Positions 51,333-60,718 of a stretch of DNA of 64,000 nucleotides are shown here, piece after piece. Position numbers and translations under genes: made by a program. The stretch lies in assembly GCA_900545815.1 (NCBI GenBank), contig URAM01000004.1, forward strand, positions 26,626 through 90,625, in the 5' to 3' direction. The stretch comes from an uncultured Eubacteriales bacterium. GTDB lineage: Bacteria; Bacillota; Clostridia; Oscillospirales; Oscillospiraceae. Numbering within the stretch: the stretch's first letter is position 1; each line of letters begins with the position of its first letter. The notes beneath the pieces are model-generated. The model saw only the letters and a program-made list of their open reading frames with translations, searched no databases and was not told the DNA's origin.

Positions 51333-52682
51333 TTGAATCACTATAACGTCGCTTTTATCTCCCTGGGCTGCGACAAAAACCGCATCAACTGCGAACAGAT
51401 GATGTATCTCACCCAGGCCGCTGGTCATCTCCTGCTCCCCACTCCGGAGGGGGCAGATGTATGTGTCATCAACACCTGCGGCTTCATTGATGCCGCCAAG
51501 GAGGAGGCCATCGGTCAGATCTTACAAGTGGCTCAACTGAAAGAGGCTGGCCAGGTGAAGAAGATCTTAGTCTCCGGCTGTCTTGCCCAGCGCTATCGGG
51601 AGGAAATCAAGGAATCCCTGCCCGAAGTGGACGGCATTTTGGGCACGGGCAACTACACCGACATCGTCCAGGCCATTGAGGAAGTCATGGCCGACCGGAC
51701 GCCGGAATTTTACGGGGACATCGACCATACCAACGAAGGTGGACAGCGGCTGCTGTCTACCCCGGATTACCTGGCCTACCTGAAGATCGCCGAGGGGTGC
51801 AGCAACCACTGTGCCTTCTGCGTCATCCCCAAGCTGCGAGGCAAGTACCGGAGCCGTCCGGCGGAGGACATTTTGCAGGAAGCCCACACCCTGTCTGAGA
51901 ATGGGGTGAAGGAGCTGATCATCATCGCCCAGGACATCACCCGATACGGCATGGACTTGTACGGCGCCCGCCGTCTGCCGGAGCTGCTGCGGCAGCTGTG
52001 CAGGATGAACTTCCACTGGATTCGTCTGCACTATATGTATCCCGACCAGCTCACTGATGAGCTGATCGACACCATTGCATCGGAAGAAAAGATCTTGCCT
52101 TACTTTGACATCCCCCTCCAGCATTGCAGTGATCGGATCTTGACCGCCATGTGCCGCCGCGGCTCCAAGGCGGAGATCGTGGCGCTGCTGGACAAGATTC
52201 GCGCAAAAATCCCCAACGCCGTCTTTCGCACCTCTCTCATCACCGGCCTGCCCGGCGAGACGGAAGCGGAATTTGAGGAGCTGTGCGACTTTTTGCGGGA
52301 AGAACACCTGGTACGTGCCGGTGTGTTCCAGTACTCTCCGGAGGAAGGCACCCCTGCCGCCAGTATGCCTGACCAGGTGGAGCCGGATGTGGCCGCCCAT
52401 CGGCTGGAGCTGCTGGTGGAGCTTCAAAGCCGAGTCATGGACGCCTACAACGAAAGCCGTCTGGGCGAAACGGTGGAGGTGCTGTGCGAAGGCTTCGATG
52501 ACGAGATGGGCTGTTTCGTAGGGCGCACTTATGCTGACTCCCCTGATATTGACGGTCATGTGTATTTCACCGCCGCCGGTGATCTCCCTGCCGGCACCTT
52601 TGTGCCAGTGCGATTGACGGATGTTGCGGATGGTGATATGATGGGAGAAATCGACGACACAGAAGCAGGTGAATCCTTTTGA
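51333..52682 (+). CDS. rimO: Ribosomal protein S12 methylthiotransferase
   Basis: 449 residues. N-terminal UPF0004 cluster cysteines (SLGCDKN, INTCGF, SGCLAQRY), radical-SAM motif CSNHCAFC (about 151), C-terminal TRAM domain (from VEVLCEGFDD). Adds SCH3 to Asp of S12. TTG start, AGGAGG 7 nt upstream. Its stop overlaps pgsA. Confidence 0.95.
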   Translation: MNHYNVAFISLGCDKNRINCEQMMYLTQAAGHLLLPTPEGADVCVINTCGFIDAAKEEAIGQILQVAQLKEAGQVKKILVSGCLAQRYREEIKESLPEVDGILGTGNYTDIVQAIEEVMADRTPEFYGDIDHTNEGGQRLLSTPDYLAYLKIAEGCSNHCAFCVIPKLRGKYRSRPAEDILQEAHTLSENGVKELIIIAQDITRYGMDLYGARRLPELLRQLCRMNFHWIRLHYMYPDQLTDELIDTIASEEKILPYFDIPLQHCSDRILTAMCRRGSKAEIVALLDKIRAKIPNAVFRTSLITGLPGETEAEFEELCDFLREEHLVRAGVFQYSPEEGTPAASMPDQVEPDVAAHRLELLVELQSRVMDAYNESRLGETVEVLCEGFDDEMGCFVGRTYADSPDIDGHVYFTAAGDLPAGTFVPVRLTDVADGDMMGEIDDTEAGESF

Positions 52683-53203
52683 ACACAGCCAATAAAATTA
52701 CACTGTTCCGGGTGATCTTGATCCCTCTCTTTTTGCTCGTTTGCTACCTGGATTTCCCCTACCACCTGCCCGTTGCCTTGGCCATCTTTATTCTGGCCTC
52801 CCTCAGCGATTTTCTGGACGGCTACATCGCCCGTCACCGCAACCAGGTCACGGATTTCGGCAAATTCATGGATCCCATCGCAGACAAAGTCCTCGTCCTG
52901 TCCGCCATGTCCATGTTCGTCAGCTGGGGACGGATGCCGGCATGGATCTTGGTGGTGGTCATCGCCCGAGAACTGGCCGTCTCCGCTCTGCGGATGATCG
53001 CAGTGGACAACGGACGGGTCATCGCCGCCGGGTGGTCAGGCAAGGTCAAGACCGCCTCTACCATGGTATGCATCTGCATCATGCTCCTGCTCTGCATCCA
53101 GCCCCTGGACTGGGTGTGCAACGGGGTCATCTTGGTCACCACCGCCTACTCCGGCATCGAGTATTTTGTGAAAAATCGGGACGTCCTGAACTGGAACAAG
53201 TAA
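52679..53203 (+). CDS. pgsA: CDP-diacylglycerol-glycerol-3-phosphate 3-phosphatidyltransferase
   Basis: 174 residues, several membrane helices. CDP-alcohol transferase signature DG-x2-AR-x8-G-x3-D-x3-D is complete (starts FLDGYIARHR at about 46). Makes phosphatidylglycerol phosphate. TTG start overlaps rimO (TTGA). Confidence 0.95.
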   Translation: MNTANKITLFRVILIPLFLLVCYLDFPYHLPVALAIFILASLSDFLDGYIARHRNQVTDFGKFMDPIADKVLVLSAMSMFVSWGRMPAWILVVVIARELAVSALRMIAVDNGRVIAAGWSGKVKTASTMVCICIMLLLCIQPLDWVCNGVILVTTAYSGIEYFVKNRDVLNWNK

Positions 53204-53212
53204 GGATTTTCC

Positions 53213-53241
53213 TTGACATCGGGCGGCAGAGATGATACGAT
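53213..53241 (+). promoter_or_regulatory. Promoter of cysS leader
   Basis: TTGACA, 17 nt, TACGAT. Confidence 0.65.
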
Positions 53242-53258
53242 GAAGCTCGATATGATCA

Positions 53259-53478
53259 TTTGCGCGGAACGGGAAGAGTAACACAGCTCAAGCGGCAGTT
53301 CCAGCGAGGGCAGGCCATCGGATGAAAGCCGGCTCCTGCGGCTCTGTGTGAAGTGCGCCCGGGAGCAAGGGAGTAATGTCCCCGTCTTGGCCTCGTTACC
53401 GGCCTGTTCGAGTGATAAATGAGAGTGGAACCGCGATTTTTCCATCGCCTCTTGCCTACCTGGGCGGGAGGCGATTTT
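53259..53478 (+). promoter_or_regulatory. T-box leader (cysteine)
   Basis: Stem I with AGTA (53277-53280) on the 5' side and GAA followed by TGC (53354-53356, Cys codon) on the 3' side; T-box core GAGTGGAACCGCG (53424-53437); terminator ATCGCCTC/GAGGCGAT with a T-run (53444-53478). Uncharged tRNA-Cys prevents termination and turns on cysS. Confidence 0.9.
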
Positions 53479-53527
53479 CTTTGTCCTGCCGTCCAAACTT
53501 TGAACGCATGAAGAAGGAGTTTTTCGT

Positions 53528-54934
53528 ATGAAGATTTTCAATTCCATGTCCCGTCAGAAGGAAGAATTCGTCCCCATCCAGCCGGGCAAGGTGAGCATCT
53601 ACGCCTGCGGCCCCACGGTATACAACTTCATCCATGTGGGCAATGCCCGCCCCATCATCCTCTTTGATGTCCTGCGCCGTTATTTTGAATACCGCGGCTA
53701 CGACGTGACCTTCGTCCAGAACTTCACCGACGTGGACGACAAGATCATCAAGCGTGCCAACGAGGAGGGCATCACCTCCCAGGAAGTGGCGGAAAAGTAC
53801 ATCCAGGAGTACTTCACCGACGCACAGGGTCTGGGCGTCCGTCCCGCCACCATCCACCCCAAGGCCACGGAAAATATGCAGCAGATCATCGACATGGTGC
53901 AGACCCTCATCGACAAGGGCTACGCCTATCCGGTGGAAAATGGCGATGTGTACTATCGCACCCTGAAATTCAAGGGCTACGGCAAGCTCTCCCATCAGCC
54001 CATCGAGGATCTCCAGTCCGGCGCCCGTATCGCCGTGGGAGACGTGAAGGAAAATCCCCTGGACTTCGCCCTGTGGAAGGCCGCTAAGCCCGGCGAACCC
54101 GCTTGGGATTCCCCCTGGGGCCCCGGCCGTCCCGGCTGGCACATCGAATGCTCCGCCATGTCCAACCGCTACCTGGGCAAGACCATCGACATCCACTGCG
54201 GCGGGGAGGATTTGCAGTTCCCCCACCACGAAAATGAGATCGCCCAGTCCGAAGCGGCCAACGGCTGTGAGTTCGTCCACTACTGGATGCACAACGGCTT
54301 CCTGAACATCGACAACCGGAAGATGTCCAAGTCCCTGGGCAACTTCTTCACCGTCCGAGAAGCGGCAGAAGCCTACGGCTACGAGACCATCCGTCTGTTC
54401 ATGCTCTCCGCCCACTATCGCAGCCCCCTGAACTACTCCGCCGACATCCTCCATCAGGCACAGAACTCTCTGGATCGCCTGTACTCCGCCGAGGATCACC
54501 TGAAGTACCTGGCGGCAAACGGTGCTGAGGGCGACAAAAACGCCGCAGAAGCCGCTTTGGCAGACACCTTCGACAGCTACCGCCAGCGGTTCGACGAGGC
54601 CATGGACGATGATTTCAACACCGCCAACGCCATCTCCGTCCTGTTCGAGCTGGTGCGTGCCATCAACATCGCCACCGCCGACGAAAACCAGCCCACCAAG
54701 GCTGGCGCACAGGCTTGCCTGGACATGGTGCATGAGTTCACCGATGTGCTGGGTCTGCTGTACAGCCGGAAGGAGGAGAGCCTGGACGAAAAGGTAGAGC
54801 AGATGATCGCCGACCGTCAGGCCGCTCGTGCCGCCAAGAACTGGGCGGAAGCGGATCGCATCCGTGATGAGCTGAAGGCCATGGGCATCGAGCTGAAGGA
54901 CACCAAGCAGGGCGTTCAGTGGAAGAAGATCTAA
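53528..54934 (+). CDS. cysS: Cysteinyl-tRNA synthetase
   Basis: 468 residues, complete. HIGH-like HVGNARP (about 36), Zn-binding GPTVYN/ECSAMS region, KMSKS (RKMSKSLGN, about 268). Class I. AAGGAG before the ATG. Controlled by the T-box upstream. It starts MKIFNSMSRQKEEF, as in family members. Confidence 0.98.
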   Translation: MKIFNSMSRQKEEFVPIQPGKVSIYACGPTVYNFIHVGNARPIILFDVLRRYFEYRGYDVTFVQNFTDVDDKIIKRANEEGITSQEVAEKYIQEYFTDAQGLGVRPATIHPKATENMQQIIDMVQTLIDKGYAYPVENGDVYYRTLKFKGYGKLSHQPIEDLQSGARIAVGDVKENPLDFALWKAAKPGEPAWDSPWGPGRPGWHIECSAMSNRYLGKTIDIHCGGEDLQFPHHENEIAQSEAANGCEFVHYWMHNGFLNIDNRKMSKSLGNFFTVREAAEAYGYETIRLFMLSAHYRSPLNYSADILHQAQNSLDRLYSAEDHLKYLAANGAEGDKNAAEAALADTFDSYRQRFDEAMDDDFNTANAISVLFELVRAINIATADENQPTKAGAQACLDMVHEFTDVLGLLYSRKEESLDEKVEQMIADRQAARAAKNWAEADRIRDELKAMGIELKDTKQGVQWKKI

Positions 54935-55133
54935 CTGGGTTTCGGTAAAATACAAGCATTCTATTCCGGCATCCTGCCGGAACTCTGCGAGGCTTTTATT
55001 GAATGCTCCGCTAGTCAGATAAAACCCAAACACACCGAGGATCCGCTCCTCGGTGTGTTTCTCTTATGCACAAAGAAAGTCCACAAACAGACACTTCCTT
55101 CGACCCATTTCCCAAAAATATTGATTTTTTTCG
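54935..55133 (+). other. Spacer with terminator hairpin
   Basis: CACACCGAGGA (55031-55041) / TCCTCGGTGTG (55047-55057) followed by TTTCTCTT is a terminator for cysS. An interrupted hairpin (GCATTC...GAATGC around CCGG-CCGG, 54957-55012) precedes it. Confidence 0.6.
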
Positions 55134-55162
55134 TTGACAACCCCAAACACATTCAATATAAT
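55134..55162 (+). promoter_or_regulatory. Consensus sigma-70/A promoter
   Basis: TTGACA (55134-55139), 17 nt, TATAAT (55157-55162), the best match in the window. Confidence 0.85.
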
Positions 55163-55242
55163 GAAGTTACTGTGGAACCCGTTCCATCGGGCGCTTTTCA
55201 AGGGTTCTGCGGAATTCACATGGATGATTTGGAGGGGTCCCC

Positions 55243-55566
55243 GTGTTGAAGGAAACTGAATGTAAGATTCGCAATCTGCTGGCGGATGAAGCGTTGGCGG
55301 AACAGATTCTGGAGCTGATTCGTCAGGATGAGGCAAACCGTCATGCGGATTTGGTCAAACGCCAAAGTGAAGGGCTGAAAAATGCCCGTGACCGGGGTGT
55401 CCGCCTGGGTCGGCCCCCTGCAAAACGGCCGCGTAAATTCGCCTCCGTGTACGCCATGTATACGGCCGGCGAGATCAGTGCGCGCTCCGCTGCCCAGATG
55501 CTCCACGTCTCTCCCGGAACCTTCAAGCGCTGGGTTCTGGAGAAAAGCTCCCAACCCAATCCGTGA
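55243..55566 (+). CDS. Orphan resolvase C-terminal-like DNA-binding protein
   Basis: 107 residues. The C-terminal 55 residues follow the pattern of the DNA-binding end of serine resolvases: RQSEGLKNARDRGVRLGRP, then AMYTAGEISARSAAQMLHVS and TFKRWV (helix-turn-helix). The catalytic N-terminal domain with its serine is missing; in its place are 45 residues of a charged helix (ECKIRNLLADEALAEQIL). No remnant of that domain is upstream. GTG start with GGAGG. It has a perfect promoter and is probably an expressed small DNA-binding protein descended from a recombinase. Confidence 0.75.
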   Translation: MLKETECKIRNLLADEALAEQILELIRQDEANRHADLVKRQSEGLKNARDRGVRLGRPPAKRPRKFASVYAMYTAGEISARSAAQMLHVSPGTFKRWVLEKSSQPNP

Positions 55567-55654
55567 ACTTTTTTCCGTGAAACCCCTGTCAAATTGACTG
55601 GGGTTTCCCTTTTCCTATCCAACCGCTGAACCAAATCTCGGAGGTGCTTCTGCT

Positions 55655-56347
55655 ATGTTCCAACCTGCTCCCCTGTCCATCGACCCCAATGAGGTGCTGC
55701 GCTATCTGGGTGGTGGGCACGCCGTGCCTCCGGCAGGGCTGTTGGCGGAGGTGGAGCAGTGCGGACAGCAGCTGTTGGCCGCCGTCACCCCCAAGGTCAC
55801 CTGGCGTGCCTTTCCTCTGACGGACTTTTCCCTAGAGGGCACCCGTATCCGCCTGGATGGTCAGGACATCCGCCGTCACCTGGACGGCTGCACCCACTGC
55901 ATCCTCCTGGCCGCCACCTTGGGACTGGAGACAGAACAGCTCATCCGCCGGACACAGGCACGGGATCTGAGTCAAGCGGTGATTCTGGACGGCTGCGCCA
56001 GCGCCGCCATCGAGTGCCTGTGCGACCAGGTGGAAGACTACCTGCGCAAAAAAGTGGAGGAACGGGGACAGTTTTTAACCGGGCGGTACAGCCCTGGCTA
56101 TGGCGACCTGCCCTTGCAGCTGCAATCCGACCTGTGCGCCTTGCTGGACACCCAGCGCCGGTTGGGTCTGACCGTCAGCGCCAACCACCTGCTCCTCCCT
56201 CGGAAATCCGTTACCGCCCTTTTGGGCATCTCCCCTACCCCACCTCAGCCTCCGCAGCCTGGCTGCGTGGGCTGTCGTCTCTACCATTCCTGTCAGATCC
56301 GCCGTTCCGGCCGCATCTGCCACAAAGAGAAAGGAGTCTCATCATGA
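55655..56347 (+). CDS. Methionine synthase activation-domain protein
   Basis: 230 residues, vitamin B12-dependent methionine synthase activation domain (Met_synt_B12-type): HCILLAATLGLETEQLI, GRYSPGYGDLPL, plus a C-terminal cysteine-rich tail (GCVGCRLYHSC). In short-form MetH systems this separate protein does the AdoMet-dependent reactivation of cobalamin. It overlaps metH by 4 nt. GGAGG before the ATG. Confidence 0.88.
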   Translation: MFQPAPLSIDPNEVLRYLGGGHAVPPAGLLAEVEQCGQQLLAAVTPKVTWRAFPLTDFSLEGTRIRLDGQDIRRHLDGCTHCILLAATLGLETEQLIRRTQARDLSQAVILDGCASAAIECLCDQVEDYLRKKVEERGQFLTGRYSPGYGDLPLQLQSDLCALLDTQRRLGLTVSANHLLLPRKSVTALLGISPTPPQPPQPGCVGCRLYHSCQIRRSGRICHKEKGVSS

Positions 56348-58710
56348 CAGACCTTCGCCAACGCCTGCGCAGCGGGTATCTGCTGCTGGACGGCGCTATG
56401 GGTACCCAGCTCCAAGCCGCCGGGCTGAAGCTGGGGGAACTGCCGGAACTGCTCTGCTTCACTGACCCGGCGGTGGTGGCCAACATCCACCGCCGCTATA
56501 TCGCCGCCGGCAGTCAAGTCATTTACGCCAACACCTTCCAGGCCAATGGGTATAAACTGAAGAACAGCGGCTACACCCCAGCCCAGGTCATCACCAAGGG
56601 CATCCAGCTGGCGCAGGACGCCGCCGCCGGGACGGAGACCTATGTGGCCTTCGACTGCGGCCCCATCGGGCAGCTGCTGGAGCCATTGGGCACCCTATCC
56701 TTTGAGGACGCCTATGAACTTTACCGAGAGATGGTGGTGGCCGCTCAGGACGCCGGAGCAGATCTCATTGTATTTGAGACCTTCACCGACCTCTACGATA
56801 TGAAAGCCGCCGTCCTGGCCGCCAAAGAGCACACGCACCTGCCCATCCTGGCCACCATGAGCTTTGAGGGCAACGGCCGCACCTTCACCGGCACCACCGT
56901 CCCCGCTATGGCCATGACTCTGGAAGGGCTGGGGGTGGACGCCGTGGGCTTCAACTGCTCCCTGGGGCCAGCTGAGATTTTATCGTTGGCAGAGGAGCTG
57001 CGGCAGTGGACGGACTTGCCCCTGGTGGTCAAGCCCAACGCCGGCCTGCCTGATCCCCAGACCAATGAGTACACCATCACAGCGGCGGAGTTCGCCCGTG
57101 AGATGGTGCCTTTCACCCAGCTGGGCGTCCGTATCCTGGGCGGCTGCTGCGGCACATCTCCGGCGTTCATCCAGGAGCTGCGCCACGCCATCGGCACCCA
57201 GCCGCCGGAAGTGACCCGTCCGCCCAAGCGCCGCGGGGTCTGCTCTGCCTCTCAGGTGGCGGAGCTCACCGGCGTGCGAGTGGTGGGCGAGCGCATCAAC
57301 CCCACCGGTAAAAAGCGGTTCCAGCAGGCACTGCGGGAACACGATCTGGACTATATCCTGAACCAAGCCATGTCTCAGCAGGACGCAGGCGCGGACATTT
57401 TGGACGTGAACGTAGGTCTGCCTGGCATCGACGAGGTGGCTATGATGACCGATGTGGTCAAGGCCATCCAGTCGGTGGTCTCCCTGCCCCTGCAAATTGA
57501 CTCCACCAACCCAGAGGTCATCGAGGCCGGTCTGCGCGCCTGCTGTGGACGAGCCATCGTCAACTCGGTCAACGGCAAGGCGGAGATTTTGGAGGCCATC
57601 CTGCCCATCGTGAAGAAGTACGGCGCTGCCGTGGTGGGGCTGGCCATGGACGAGAACGGCCTGCCGGAGACGGCACAGCAGCGGTTTGACCTGGCGGAGC
57701 GGATTTTGAACGCCGCGCTGGCCCATGGCATCCCCAAAGAGGACGTCATCATTGACTGCCTGACCCTCACCGTCTCCGCCCAGCAGGAGCAGGCGCAGGA
57801 GACACTGAACGCCGTGCGTCGGGTGACAGAGGAGCTGGGACTGCACACCATGTTGGGCGTGTCCAACATCAGCTTCGGCCTGCCGGAACGGATGCACATC
57901 ACCTCCAATTTCCTCATCCAAGCCCTCCACTGCGGCCTAGATCTGCCTATCGTCAATCCCAACCAGGCGGCCATCATGGATGCCATCGCCGCCTTCAAGG
58001 TGCTCTCCGGAGAGGACAAGGACAGCGCCGCCTATATCGCCCGCTTTGCCAATGCAGCCCCTGCCCCAACCACCTCTGCCCCAGCCACCCAGGTGGATTT
58101 GGAGACAGCAGTAGCACGGGGGTTGAAGGCGGAATGTGCCCAGCTGACCCGTGTGCTGTTGGAGACAACAGAGCCGCTGGACATCATCAATCAGAAGCTC
58201 ATCCCCGCTTTGGACACAGTAGGCAAGCGGTACGAGAAGGGCGAGATCTTCCTGCCCCAGCTCATCAACTCTGCCAACGCCTCCAGTGAAGCCTTTGAGG
58301 TCATCAAGGAGCATATTTTGGCTCAGGGTGGCCAGCAGGTCTCCAAGGGGAAGATCATCCTGGCCACCGTCCAGGGGGATATTCACGACATCGGCAAAAA
58401 TATTGTCAAGGTCATCTTGGAAAACTACGGCTATCAGGTCATCGACCTGGGTCGGGACGTGCCGCCGGAAAAGGTGGTGGAGACTGCCGTGACCCAGGAC
58501 GTGTCCCTCATCGGCCTGTCCGCCCTGATGACCACCACCGTCCCCAGCATGGCCGCCACCATTGATGCTTTGAAACACAGCGGTCACCCCTGCAAGACCC
58601 TGGTGGGCGGTGCAGTGCTGACGCCGGAGTACGCCACCGAGATCGGCGCAGACTACTACGCCAAGGACGCCAAGCAGAGCGCTGACATTGCCAAAGAAGT
58701 GCTGGGCTGA
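56344..58710 (+). CDS. metH: Cobalamin-dependent methionine synthase (short form)
   Basis: 788 residues. Hcy-binding domain (1-290) with Zn cysteines in GFNCSLG and GGCCGTSP, pterin domain (300-560) with VVGERINPTGKK, helical cap, and B12 domain with DIHDIGKNIV (base-off His) and SALMTTTVPS. No C-terminal activation domain: this is supplied by the preceding gene. It converts homocysteine to methionine using methyltetrahydrofolate. ATG overlaps the previous stop. Confidence 0.95.
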   Translation: MTDLRQRLRSGYLLLDGAMGTQLQAAGLKLGELPELLCFTDPAVVANIHRRYIAAGSQVIYANTFQANGYKLKNSGYTPAQVITKGIQLAQDAAAGTETYVAFDCGPIGQLLEPLGTLSFEDAYELYREMVVAAQDAGADLIVFETFTDLYDMKAAVLAAKEHTHLPILATMSFEGNGRTFTGTTVPAMAMTLEGLGVDAVGFNCSLGPAEILSLAEELRQWTDLPLVVKPNAGLPDPQTNEYTITAAEFAREMVPFTQLGVRILGGCCGTSPAFIQELRHAIGTQPPEVTRPPKRRGVCSASQVAELTGVRVVGERINPTGKKRFQQALREHDLDYILNQAMSQQDAGADILDVNVGLPGIDEVAMMTDVVKAIQSVVSLPLQIDSTNPEVIEAGLRACCGRAIVNSVNGKAEILEAILPIVKKYGAAVVGLAMDENGLPETAQQRFDLAERILNAALAHGIPKEDVIIDCLTLTVSAQQEQAQETLNAVRRVTEELGLHTMLGVSNISFGLPERMHITSNFLIQALHCGLDLPIVNPNQAAIMDAIAAFKVLSGEDKDSAAYIARFANAAPAPTTSAPATQVDLETAVARGLKAECAQLTRVLLETTEPLDIINQKLIPALDTVGKRYEKGEIFLPQLINSANASSEAFEVIKEHILAQGGQQVSKGKIILATVQGDIHDIGKNIVKVILENYGYQVIDLGRDVPPEKVVETAVTQDVSLIGLSALMTTTVPSMAATIDALKHSGHPCKTLVGGAVLTPEYATEIGADYYAKDAKQSADIAKEVLG

Positions 58711-58742
58711 TACGCCCGCCGGACTGTTAGGAGGAATCTTAA

Positions 58743-59132
58743 ATGCACAACCATCAGACCCTGTACCGCCTGTTACTCATGCTCTCCGGCGTAGGCGCCG
58801 TGTTCGCCCTGCTGGCCATGTTCACCTCCCTCCTCTTTCCTCTCTGCGCTGTCATCACCATCCTGTGCTACCTGGTGGGTGCAGTCCTCGTCCTGTTCGT
58901 CATCCCCAAACGGTACCGGCAGGAGGACAAGAAGAAAAAGCTCCCCCTCCAGGTGCGTGCCATCAACGTGGCCTTCTGGACGGCCACCATCCTGACCGTG
59001 TTCATCCTGCCTTATGTGGGACTGGTGCGGGCACGGATGCGCTATGCAGAGATCTTGGTGGCGCTGAGCTATGTGTTTGCCTGGGTGTTCTTGGTGACGC
59101 AGGTGCGGAAGGCGAAAGAGAAAAAAGATTAA
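58743..59132 (+). CDS. Hypothetical four-helix membrane protein
   Basis: 129 residues, four hydrophobic helices, a basic cytoplasmic loop (KRYRQEDKKKK) and tail (RKAKEKKD). No family recognised. GGAGG before the ATG, 32 nt after metH; probably in the same operon. Function unknown. Confidence 0.7.
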   Translation: MHNHQTLYRLLLMLSGVGAVFALLAMFTSLLFPLCAVITILCYLVGAVLVLFVIPKRYRQEDKKKKLPLQVRAINVAFWTATILTVFILPYVGLVRARMRYAEILVALSYVFAWVFLVTQVRKAKEKKD

Positions 59133-59358
59133 CCACTCACCTCACAAAGTTCAAGCCCCGCTGAAAAGAGGGGAAACCCCGCAGCGTTAAGAAAACCTGC
59201 CTCCGGCAGGTTTTTAGCGGAGGCTCCGCCTGTCAACAGGCGGGGGATGGTTTCGGTAGGAGTACAAGAACAATAATTGTTCTCCCCCTGTTCCATATAA
59301 CATAACAAAAGAAGAACCACGGAATGTCTCTTGCAAACGTTCCGTGGTTCTTTCGTTG
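59133..59358. terminator. Hairpin-rich convergent gap
   Basis: AAAACCTGCC/GGCAGGTTTTT (59199-59216) ends the metH operon. AAGAACCACGGAA/TTCCGTGGTTCTT (about 59310-59352) works for the helicase gene from the right. Between them are GCGGAGG/CTCCGC elements and AGAACAATAATTGTTCT (59267-59283), a perfect 17-nt palindrome. Confidence 0.75.
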
Positions 59359-60552
59359 TTACTTCTCATCCTCCACCAACATCAAACACCCATCCTCGTC
59401 AAACCGCAAGGTCTGGACGTCATACCGCTGGTTCTTGATGATGTCATCCATCATGATGGCCTCGGTGACCGTCACCACGAAGGTGTACGCCACCCCGTGC
59501 CGTTTGGCGCGGCCGGTACGGCCGATGCGGTGGACGTAATATTCCTGCTCCTCCGGCACATCATAGTTGAACACCACATCCACATCGTCGATGTCCAACC
59601 CACGGGCAGCCACATCAGTGGCCACCAGTACCCGCAGCTTCCCTTCTCGGAACTGCTTCAAGGTGCGTTCCCTGGCCTTCTGGGGGATGCCGCCGTGGAT
59701 GGGCTTGCAGGAGATGTCATTGAGAGAGAGCATTCCCGCCAGCCGGTCAGCCATATTCTTGGTGTTGCAGAAGGCAATGGCTCGCTCGTAGCCGCCGCCT
59801 TCCAGCAGCGCCATGAGCACATCCACCTTCTCCTCTCGGCTGTCCAGCTCCAAACGATACTGCTGGATGTCCGGCCGATCCTCGTTCACCGGACGGACAG
59901 TGATCTCCGCTGGGTCACGCTGGTAGACCCAGGAGATGTCCATAACCTCTCGGGAGATGGTGGCGGAAAACAGGCCAAGATTTTTCCGATTTGGCATCAT
60001 GTCCAAAATCTTGGTCACATCGTCAATAAAGCCCATGTCCAGCATCCGGTCGGCCTCATCCAAGATCACGGTCTGTACCTTGTCCAGCCGGATGGTGCGC
60101 CGCTTCTTATGATCCATCAGCCGTCCCGGCGTGGCCACTACGATCTGGGGCTTTTTCTTCAGCTGGTTCACCTGCTTGTCAATGGGCTGACCGCCGTACA
60201 GGCAGACCACCCGAACCCCCTTTTTCAGGGCAGACAGCTCCCGCAGGTCATCGCGGATCTGCAAGGCCAGCTCCCTGGTAGGCGCCAGGATGAGCGATGT
60301 CACATCGGTGCCTTCCGGGTCGGTGTGCTCTACAATGGGGATGCCAAAAGCATAGGTCTTGCCGGTGCCGGTGGGTGCCTTGGCTACTACGTCTTGATCG
60401 TCCATCAAAAAGGGGATACACCCGCTCTGAATGGGGGTTGCCACCTCATATCCTTTGTTTTGTAAGGCGCCCATCACCTCAGGGGACAGCGCCAGTGTGT
60501 CATACCGCCGTGCTTCTGCGGTCTCCACCCCGTTTATTTCCATGTTTTCCAT
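59359..60552 (-). CDS. DEAD-box ATP-dependent RNA helicase
   Basis: 397 residues with all core motifs: APTGTGKT (about 58), PTRELA, TPGRLMD, DEADRML, SAT, VATDVAARGLD, HRIGRTGR. No C-terminal extension (no RNA-binding or basic tail), so a minimal DEAD-box protein near CshA/B or RhlE in type. Unwinds RNA for decay or ribosome assembly. AAAGGAACC before the ATG. Confidence 0.95.
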   Translation of the reverse strand: MENMEINGVETAEARRYDTLALSPEVMGALQNKGYEVATPIQSGCIPFLMDDQDVVAKAPTGTGKTYAFGIPIVEHTDPEGTDVTSLILAPTRELALQIRDDLRELSALKKGVRVVCLYGGQPIDKQVNQLKKKPQIVVATPGRLMDHKKRRTIRLDKVQTVILDEADRMLDMGFIDDVTKILDMMPNRKNLGLFSATISREVMDISWVYQRDPAEITVRPVNEDRPDIQQYRLELDSREEKVDVLMALLEGGGYERAIAFCNTKNMADRLAGMLSLNDISCKPIHGGIPQKARERTLKQFREGKLRVLVATDVAARGLDIDDVDVVFNYDVPEEQEYYVHRIGRTGRAKRHGVAYTFVVTVTEAIMMDDIIKNQRYDVQTLRFDEDGCLMLVEDEK

Positions 60553-60646
60553 CGGTTCCTTTCATATCTTTCGTTCAAATCTTATCACACCCGTCCCCTT
60601 TATGCAAGCAGGGTTTCTGCGATCTACAAATTCATAAAAAATTATT

Positions 60647-60674
60647 TTGCACTTTTCTTTTTTTATAGTATACT
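60647..60674 (+). promoter_or_regulatory. Promoter of the XpaC-like gene
   Basis: TTGCAC, 16 nt, TATACT. Confidence 0.6.
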
Positions 60675-60718
60675 GATAGAGTCTTTTCTTGTACTTTATA
60701 TTGACAGAGGAGGATTCC

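Noticed and set aside
55759..56343. Long upstream extension in frame with metH
   Set aside because: It reads through the activation-domain gene in a second frame and has no family likeness; the metH family start and ATGA overlap are at 56344.
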